DNA from: Plasmopara viticola | Taxonomy: Eukaryota; Oomycota; Peronosporomycetes; Peronosporales; Peronosporaceae | Direction: 5' to 3' | NCBI GenBank assembly: GCA_001695595.3 | Contig: MBPM02000007.1 | Span: forward strand, 496,001 to 560,000 | Length of the DNA: 64,000 nt | In this document: one piece after another, positions 56,880-64,000 of the stretch | Numbering within the stretch: the first letter of the stretch is position 1 | Layout of the letters: each line of letters begins with the position of its first letter | The notes under the pieces: generated by a model | Told to the model about the DNA's origin: nothing | What the model saw: the letters and a program-made list of their open reading frames with translations, nothing else | The model's database searches: none | Translations under genes and position numbers: made by a program

Positions 56880-58400
56880 TTAGTCCTCTCATGTATAGAA
56901 TTGAAGGGAACGTAGATGCTTTAGCCGCGTTGTTAGGTGCAAACACAACCATTCACAGCTTACCGGCCCACGAATGTGGCACCTTAGCGCACATACATCG
57001 CATGGAAAATTCCTTCTGTCTAACCATCGGTTTGAGAAAAGTCTGCTTTTAAATGTCATCCAGCGCGTTTTATATGGTTGGCAAAGCGTTTGTTAAGCCG
57101 CAAAGTACGGGTCCCTATCCGACACTATCGTGTCCGGAATTAAATATCGCATCTATAAACCGTTCTCTTCTTTTCAATAGTTAGACTGACTAATACACAT
57201 AATTTAGGACGTTACTTGTACATTGCAGTCACCAATATGTGGTAAAAACAAAAAAAGCGTATCCTGCGGCTGAATGATAGTGCGCCGGACTACGGCCACC
57301 GTCTATCATACCTTCGGGTGATCGACTTGCGAAAGTGGCACATTTCAAAGACATTTGCGCTGTTCTTGGACTACTTCGTACAGGTGCTAGTCATTTCGTT
57401 TACGCAAAAAGCCACGTTCCATGACGAAGTGACAGCAAATCTCGCGTCTTTTCTCGTCAGGACTGATGCTCTGCTATTTTGTTGGCATGTCCATTTGTGT
57501 GCTGAGTCTTCGCCTCGCTTTTCTACGATTCCACTCAAACATTGCTGATTTTCTCTGTTTCATGGCTATGATCATCCTGCTTGGGTTGTGATTCGCGTGC
57601 ATCATTTACCTTAAAACGTTTTTTAAGCTCCAGGCCATGATATACTTCTTTGGAAACATGAAACTCCAATTGCTCATTTTGAGCTATGATTAGGGCTGAA
57701 TCTGTCAGATCTGGCCGGCAGTGAAGCAGACCGTCTACCCACCTGTAGCAATGTGCGACAGGTGGGTAGACGGTCTGCTTCACTGCCGGCCAGATCTGAC
57801 AGATTCAGCCTCACATTGCTACAGGTGGGTAGACGGTCTGCTTCACTGCCGCACATTGCTACAGGTGGGTAGACGGTCTGCTTCACTGCCGGCGCTATCG
57901 AGAGAGTCAGCCACTCGACTTTGGCATTTTGATCTGTGAAAAGGATTCGTAACCTTTTGTATGCGTGACGGATCCGTTCGTCAGTGAAAGTTTAACTTTT
58001 GCTAATTTGGACCATCATGTGGATCGGCCAGCGCGAAAGCGCAGTGACAAGCATACTGAGCTTGTCAGGCTTGACCTCAACGCGGAAGCTATACTTTTAA
58101 AGAAATGATATCCATTTCGCTGAGTGAGCTTTATGTATCGCCTTTCCTGGAGATGCATGGTGTGATTGGCCACAAGGATCTTCAATCCAAATGGTATGTT
58201 CGGCGCCTTACCAATGCATACTTCATGTCTTGACATTGAGTGATTAGCCGTTCTGAACTGTTTCGACTTGTACTGGATGACTCGCCAATGATCCATCTCA
58301 CCGATGCGCAGCCGATGGCATAACCAAAAGCGTCTCAAACGACTTTGTCTCATCCGCCAGAGGCAGGACAGATATCTGCTTAAGGCTTGCCTTGATGCTT
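56880..58400 (-). mobile_element. Decayed Ty3/gypsy element (RNase H and integrase pieces)
   Basis: On the minus strand, 58400-58031 carries an RNase H relic (KYALVRRRTYHL; VEVKPDKLSMLVTALSRW). 57150-56880 carries an integrase relic (PDTIVSDRDPYF; NNAAKASTF). That is the pol order of gypsy elements. Between them lie an unrecognised stretch and the hairpin repeat at 57694-57891. Many stops and frame changes show that it is dead. LTRs were not located. Confidence 0.55.
57694..57891. repeat. Perfect 53-bp-arm hairpin plus tandem 40-bp repeats
   Basis: The arms 57694-57746 and 57758-57810 are perfect reverse complements around an 11-base loop (57747-57757). Two exact direct copies of a 40-bp unit follow (57812-57851 and 57852-57891, starting CACATTGCTACAGG). 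Most of the same unit also occurs in the right arm, and a full copy lies inverted across the left arm and loop. The perfect identity implies a recent duplication-inversion. Confidence 0.9.
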
Positions 58401-61100
58401 CCTACAATTTTTTGGTGCTGTCTTTTTCAGCAGCCATCGCCATCGCTAATCTTTAACAACAGATCTAACAGGGGCTCGCATAGACAAAACTCTACATCTG
58501 CAAATGGTGGACTAGGCCTTACAACTTCATCAGATCTTGATGGGAGCGCGGCGTAGCTCAAGCCGAAACTTCGCTCAATTTCTTTGCAAAAAATTGAGCC
58601 TGATTACTGCTCACAAAGGAGCCGAAGGCTTCATTTCCATATTTTCGAACCCAAAATCGATCGATACTGCCTCCACAGCCGTCTAATCCGCATTGAAGTG
58701 GGTATGGACGAATCAGTCGTCAAAGTATGTTCGTATGGGCGTAAGCTTGTAATTAAAACTGCGTGGTCAGGTAAATATCGCCAGGACGTTTGTAAATTGC
58801 TGTGACATTCTTCAACAGCATGCTTTTAAGCTTTCTTACCGCCGTGAGAAGTTTATTTGGGTCCCTAATTCCATTATTAGTAGCCATCCGCCAAATCTGT
58901 GCACTAGACCTTTGTAAAATATACCCAAATTGCTTTCGTCCTTAAAAGACAAAAGGAGACTTGCACAGATTTTGATGCACTCTTCAATATATCGTGAACA
59001 TGAGCTAGTCACGACCTTTCAATCAGCTTTCGAACACCGAAAAACGATAAGTACACAAATTTTGAGACCGCACTAAACCAATCTTTTTTTGGCGAAGAAG
59101 CTCACCTTGCACTCGTGAAAGATTTCATGACCATATGACATAGTTCTTCGCGTCTGTCATAAGGTCTTGTGCCGCACTCTTGTGGAAGTTACTGTTAATA
59201 AAGCGTTGAAGAGCACATTTGCTTCCTTCTTAGATAAAAGATAAAAGCGCATAGTGCGCTACCTACAACCCTGATCCGATATGTCTTCGGCTAAAAACTG
59301 TGGTACTGTCTTCAAAAAATTTCTTATCGTTGGGCACACCACTTTTAAGATACTTTCGGCTTTAAAATCCACCCATTAACTCAGAAGCTTCTACACTTTT
59401 GAGTTTTCAGTAATCACGACACCTCTGGTGTGCTTTAATTTAGAAATTGACATGAAAACCAGCTCAATTTAAGATGTTCTCTCTGAATCAAAATAATTCA
59501 TAAAAAAAAGTGTTCGTTTGTGAACGCATTCCGCATTCTTCTTGTGGAGCCATGGTACCCGCTTTTGAAGGTGCTTTGTTAAGCTTTGTCCCAAAGCTGT
59601 GTCACCCGCTTGTGGACCCACAGTAATTGGTGCTATGCGGAACTTTGCTGCCCACATTAAGGAATGTAACTTTGTGCTACTACCGGACCTTAAATTCACG
59701 CTAAGAAAGATCTTGGAAACGTCGCCACTTTGCTTTCACTTATAGTCAGTAACCCGTATGTATTTCAGGCGTGTAAGTACTCATACTCTCTCTTAAAAAG
59801 CTAAACGCACGACAGGAATTTGGATATGACTCACTAAAGCGGGATTGAACAAATTGCACCGATGGTCGTGCCAAGCCAATCACATTAAGTCGTGTCCTTT
59901 TTAGGCCATGGCAGGCTTAAACTTCTTAGGCATATATATTTTAAAATGCGGAATGCTTGGTCGTAATAATATCACCAGCTTTGTGCTACAGTTCGATGCG
60001 ACGAAATGGATCACGCAAGCGTGCAAAGAGGTCATACGCCGAGGTAAGTATGTAGTTTATGATTAACGCCAAGTGCACAAAGAGGTTGCTGGCTCAATTT
60101 CTAGCAACAATTCTGGTTACCAAAAATAACGTAGAAGTTTTAAATAACCGACTTGACACTTGTCCATTAAAGGCTTTAAAACCGATTCAAAGACTTGTTC
60201 GAATGGTACTCACATCTGCTTAGTGCAGGAAATACATTGCTCAGAATAGATCGCGCTTTTATTTCAATCTAGTTGTTTCCGTGGCCAGACCATGTTTTGC
60301 TATGCACTTAGCGGAATTACATGTACAGCCTTTCTAAACGAATTGATATTTCTTCGACCAAAGTGCTGCTTTTCTGGTAGCTACTCCGTAAGGAAATTTG
60401 GTCTTAGTAAGCTTTGAGGTTGATATTAGCGAAGGCATCTCAGACTTGCTGATGTTTCGAAGAAGGTCCGAAGTGTTTAACTTGCCGTGACCCCTTGATG
60501 TGTTACGGATTTGGTAGAGACGCTGATTAAATATAATGTCTACTTTCAACAGAAAAAAACTGTATAATAAATTGAGCTAAATGGTGACCGTCATAAAAGA
60601 TATGTGTTTTTTACCTTTCTACAGTTCGTTGCACAATATATAAGCCGTTCAGCCATTTCCAAATTTGTGCAACAAGGTATTGAGTTACCTGATTGTACCA
60701 GGTCTTATAGCAGGTACACATTTTGCATTTTCTTATCTTTGTATAAGATTCAACCATGATCACCCATAACATGCAGTGAGAATTGAGAAATTCGAGCTCC
60801 GCTTAGTGGCTTAAGCACTTAATCGACGTTAACTGCTTCATCTTTTCCTTCGCCTACATGTAGAGTCTAAAAACAATTGGTCAGTGTAAGCCTATGTATT
60901 ACAGATTCAGCAGCGCCGCGAGAACACGAAAGCGAACATTGTGCGCTGCGAACACTATAAAAGTTGTGGAGGGTCATGCGGAAATCACGTCACAGCAACT
61001 AGTTGTTTAAACTTTTTGTGGCTGTCCTGTTTGACTTGCCCCTAAAAACAAATTGTCTCACAATATTATTATCAAAGTCTCTGATATAGAAGTATTTAGT
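58401..61100. other. Gene-poor interval before the housekeeping block
   Basis: No intact gene is supported. Given the gypsy pieces just before it, the first part may contain reverse transcriptase debris, but I could not identify motifs. The TATA-like CTATAAAAG near 60954 is too far from the next gene to be assigned to it safely. Confidence 0.3.
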
Positions 61101-61135
61101 TAGGCATCGCGATTTTTCGCAAAATATCGCGAATT

Positions 61136-62296
61136 ATGGCAAACGCCCTGGAGGCGCGCGACGTGCCCGTGGTCGCGTATAATGAATTGGTGGCCAAGGC
61201 AGATCTGTCCGCTATTATTGATGAAGCTTTTGGCTACGATGGCATGGGAATTCTCGTCGTAAGTGGCGTCCCAGAGCTCAACGCCAAGCGCAGTTCTCTA
61301 TTGCCCCTGGCGTTCGAGTTCGCCAATCTTCCAGATGACATTAAGTCCAAGTACGAGCTACCGAAGGCATTTTACAGTCTTGGCTGGAGCCATGGTAAAG
61401 AGCACTTGCATGGTAAGCCAGACTATGCCAAGGGATCGTACTATAACAACCCAGAGATCAACAATCCGACGAACGGAGACCAGAAACTCATTGCGAAGTT
61501 TCCGTCGTTCTACCATCCCAATGTGTGGCCAACTGAGTTACCAGAGCTAGAAAAAGCATTTGTGACATTGGGACAATTGATTGTAGACACAGGAATATTG
61601 ATTGCGCACCAGTGTGATAAATTGATAGAGAGCAGGTGCCCAGGATACGAAAAGGGTAAACTGCATCGTATTATTAGCACAGGCAAATGTTCCAAGGCTA
61701 GGTACGAGGTATTCAGGCAAATTAGGTGACATAGGGAAGCTGACCATGTTTTGGACAGGTTGCTGCACTACTTTATGTTATCGGAGGAGCAGATTGCAGC
61801 TCAAAAGGAGGCGGCATCGCTCGAGGATTCTTTTGCCTGGTGTGGTTGGCACAATGATCATGGCGCACTTACAGGACTAGTGCAGGCTATGTTTACGAAC
61901 TCCAATGGTGTGGAAGTACCAAATCCAGACCCAGATGCAGGATTGTATATAAAGAATCGTCGAGGCGAGATTTTAAAGGCTAACATTCCGTCAGGACATT
62001 TAGTATACCAAATAGGCGAGACGTCACAGATTCTATCAGGTGGTACATTAAAAGCCACGCCACATGCTGTAAGAGGGCCTCAAGTCACGGGTGTGAACCG
62101 AGAAACAATGGCAGTGTTCATGCAGCCATTGCCTGAAGAGCGGATGACTGTGCCAAAAGATAACGACTTGAACGACCCCAACGAAGCCGCAAAGACTGAA
62201 AATTTGCCAAAAGGCGTACCTTCTCTTCTTTCGCGCTGGGATAACAACATGAGCTACAGTGACTTTACTCAGGCTACCTTCAAGGCCTACTACTGA
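61136..62296 (+). CDS. 2-oxoglutarate/Fe(II)-dependent dioxygenase (isopenicillin N synthase-like)
   Basis: Exons 61136-61701 and 61759-62296 are joined over a 57-bp intron in phase 2 (A-R|L-L-H-Y), giving 367 residues. The N-terminal DIOX_N-like part contains VPVVAYNEL and LPDDIKSKY. The catalytic part has the iron-binding H-x-D in CGWHNDHGALTGL and the distal His in LKATPHAVRGP, with an Arg two residues later that could bind 2-oxoglutarate. The family oxidises small-molecule substrates in the cytosol; the substrate here is unknown. An inverted repeat (TCGCGAT 61107-61113, ATCGCGA 61126-61132) lies just before the ATG. It converges with the acetyltransferase gene, 47 bp apart. Confidence 0.88.
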
Positions 62297-62343
62297 TTTA
62301 TGTTAGTACTTTTAAAGAACTCAACTGCCAAATGATGCGTGAA

Positions 62344-62817
62344 TTAAAGTAAGTACTCCATCACAAATGCAGTACGCGGCTCTAAGTGACGATAATAATT
62401 GTCTATCTGAGCTTTTTTAACAAATCCGAGAGCTTTGTAGAATGCTAAAGCCTCGTCATTTCCAGCGTGGACATGAAGTCGAATTCCTTGAGTTTTGTCT
62501 TCATCCGTCTGTATTTTCTTAGCTTGTTCTATTACTTTCATCACCAAGTTACGTCCAATCCCTTGACGTCGGAATTGTGCAAGCACCGCTAGCGTGCGAA
62601 GCTGCACTGTTCGAAGTCCCTCTAGCTCAACTTCTACGTCTGCAATCGCAGCTCCAATTACAACTCCCCCGTCAACTGCAGCCCACGAAAGACAGCATTT
62701 GTCCTTCTCTGCGCGCCGATAGCAAAAGGTTGGAGGTTGCACAGGTAACACTCCTAGATTAACCTTTTGCACCGCTCGCACTAGTGCCGTGTCGTCGGTT
62801 AGGCTGCACAACTTCAT
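62344..62817 (-). CDS. GNAT N-acetyltransferase, NAA50-like
   Basis: The 157-residue ORF starts from the ATG at 62817 (the frame extends to a GTG at 62835, less likely as start). The acetyl-CoA-binding motif A is LAVLAQFRRQGIGRNLVMKV, matching R/Q-x-x-G-x-G/A. The HVHAGNDEALAFYKALGF segment and the end NYYRHLEP closely resemble the IYLHVQ-x-x-N-E-x-A-x-x-FY and NYYKRIEP parts of NAA50. NAA50 acetylates N-terminal Met residues of nascent proteins. Divergently placed with the four-exon gene at 62927, 109 bp between starts, suggesting a shared promoter. Confidence 0.85.
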   Translation of the reverse strand: MKLCSLTDDTALVRAVQKVNLGVLPVQPPTFCYRRAEKDKCCLSWAAVDGGVVIGAAIADVEVELEGLRTVQLRTLAVLAQFRRQGIGRNLVMKVIEQAKKIQTDEDKTQGIRLHVHAGNDEALAFYKALGFVKKAQIDNYYRHLEPRTAFVMEYLL

Positions 62818-62926
62818 TAAAGTTTCTCGAAACACCGGTAGAGTACCGGTAGAATAATACAGAGATTATGGTGGCCTTTTCAAGCTCTAAAGGTTGTGCA
62901 ACACTCTTCTTCTCTGGTGATGGCAC

Positions 62927-63472
62927 ATGGTTTCAAGGATACTGTATCTGCACATCAAGTCGAGCGCAGCTTGGTTTAATGGGTGAGGAGATTGCCGTGG
63001 ATGACTGGTATGGAGTCAGCTGAACCGGTAGAGAACGAGTTGCGCTAAGTGTTATTGTGGCAGCGTGGCGTGTCCAGATGGAGGATATCAGGAGTATCGA
63101 CTCACAGTGTTGCATTTTGCCCTGGAGAAGGAGACGCAAGTGGTCATTAAAAAAACTGGAGGGACTCTATGTCAACTAAATTGTGACAATATTCGTTTCC
63201 AACCCTCGATGCTATTGGTAAGTAGAGGATAAGTATTTAACGTGTGTCTTTGTTGCTGACATGTCGTGGGTAGACCGATGATAAGGCAGTCGAAGCAATC
63301 GAAAAATACTTTCCGAGTATCGCCGAACACGTCAACCACAATGCGGTAAGTCTCAAACATACGTGGTATGGTTCATACTAATTGTTATATTGCGTCACGA
63401 AAGAGCTTGTTGCAAGAGTGCACAGTGTGCTTTGGTGACATGGAGATAACGGAGCTAGCGTTTCCTTCGTGA
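62927..63472 (+). CDS. Small Cys-rich protein of unknown function (four exons)
   Basis: The model has exons 62927-62982, 63034-63217, 63274-63345 and 63404-63472, with introns of 51, 56 and 58 bp. Frames close to give 126 residues. The last two introns have strong GTAAGT-type donors. The first join is less certain: other AG sites nearby leave a stop in frame. The protein has a Cys cluster (CAKCYCGSVAC) near residue 22-32 and a CxxC (ECTVCFG) near the C-terminus, which could bind zinc. A conserved-looking segment YQEYRLTVLHFALEK lies between. I do not recognise the family. It is not visible as one ORF, because each exon is short. It ends 116 bp before the stop of the convergent kinase gene. 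Confidence 0.55.
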
Positions 63473-63588
63473 AGTCGCAAGCCGAATTAAGATTAATCGA
63501 AAACACAAAATTATTTTTCAGCAAAACAATAGTTTAAGAGCTACTCTAAAGTGTCGTGAGACTTCTGAGCGGCAAAATTTATACAAAA

Positions 63589-64000
63589 CTAAAAGCCAGC
63601 AAGCCAGTCGGTGTCGCCTTTGTAGACGCTACCAATGTTCAGGTCGTCATGACTTCCACTCGCTGCAATTTGCTTAAATTCTGATGCAGCCTCCAGCTCA
63701 AGCGGTGCCTAATCAGCATTAAAAAAAGGTCAGCCGCACGTACAGCACGCAAAGCGCAACAAAAATGTACCGAAAACGAGCCCATCTTGGTTGCTTCCCA
63801 CGATGTTCCAGCAAAAAAGGCATGTTTTTTGATTGGCTCGCAAGCACTGGCTCGGCCGTCCGAGTATCCAAGCCGCCCTACAGGATCTGGACTCATCAAG
63901 TTGCCAATAATATTTTTTAGCTCGGCACTTGCGTTTTGAGGCCACGACAATTGATCCGGCCGAAAAGACGCAATGTCGTTCAATATTTCCAAGTCGTTGT
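63589..64000 (-). CDS. PDK1-like AGC protein kinase, C-terminal part (partial)
   Basis: The gene enters from the right window edge; exon 63771-64000 and last exon 63708-63589 are joined over a 62-bp intron in phase 0. The exon encodes the end of the kinase C-lobe: PDQLSWPQNASAELKNIIG, then RLGYSDGRASACEPIKKHAF, then TSWE. This is the D-P-x-x-R-L-G and I-K-x-H-x-F-F pattern of AGC kinases, closest to PDK1. Splicing replaces the intron-derived read-through with APLELEAASEFKQIA and a TAG at 63589-63591. PDK1 activates other AGC kinases at membranes; a PH domain is not seen in this tail, which ends 39 residues after the splice. The catalytic core lies outside the window. Confidence 0.75.

Noticed and set aside
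57674..57939. ORFs on both strands through the hairpin repeat (VDGLLHCRPDL-type repeats)
   Set aside because: Open frames arise because the 40-bp unit lacks stops; the same repeat reads open on both strands, so coding is not implied.
1..64000. CRISPR arrays, bacterial operons or prophage
   Set aside because: Introns, oomycete promoters and eukaryotic gene families show nuclear DNA; no spaced direct-repeat array was seen.

Overview
The window is from a nuclear genome and looks like an oomycete (Phytophthora, or a zoospore-forming downy mildew). Supporting signs are compact genes with 51-82 bp GT-AG introns, oomycete-type Inr promoter elements (near GCTCATTYYNCAWTTT) upstream of several start codons, and a broken Crinkler (CRN) effector with its N-terminal, DWL, P-loop and nuclease-like parts. 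Ty3/gypsy, MULE and SINE-like debris fills the gene-poor stretches. Axonemal dynein heavy chains imply a lineage that still makes flagellate zoospores.

Layout. 1-370 is the 3' end of one axonemal dynein heavy chain. 540-960 holds fossil copies of a six-cysteine repeat, and its living relative follows as a secreted, membrane-anchored Cys-rich/mucin-like protein (1571-4219). A TTBK/CK1-type kinase with an RS-like tail (4541-7710) needs two small 5' exons that are not in the frame of the long ORF. 7.7-14.5 kb is gene-poor and carries a gypsy integrase relic. A small bromodomain protein (14591-15103) precedes an intronless 12.2 kb inner-arm-type dynein heavy chain (15252-27497). A two-exon TPX2-like protein (28357-27550, minus) converges on it.

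28.4-47.7 kb is gene-sparse. It holds a GC-rich retroposon-like segment, a ~6.5 kb region bounded by diverged ~1 kb inverted repeats with a GIY-YIG nuclease fossil inside, a CRN pseudogene beside a helicase-like relic, a tRNA-like SINE array and a gypsy RNase H relic. A five-exon gene (52116-47749, minus) encodes a 1369-residue TFIIIC-type WD40 protein with a long basic tail carrying UIM-like motifs. A dead MULE with 86-87 bp TIRs lies at 52695-54755, and a decayed gypsy element broken by a perfect 53-bp-arm hairpin lies at about 56.9-58.4 kb.

61.1-64.0 kb is a dense housekeeping block: a 2-oxoglutarate/Fe(II) dioxygenase, a NAA50-like acetyltransferase, a divergently transcribed four-exon Cys-rich small protein of unknown function, and the 3' part of a PDK1-like AGC kinase. 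The window therefore alternates conserved gene blocks (flagellar motor, spindle, RNA polymerase III, signalling) with repeat-rich intervals holding effector and mobile-element debris. All exon joins are read from frame continuity and splice consensus, and no searches were run.
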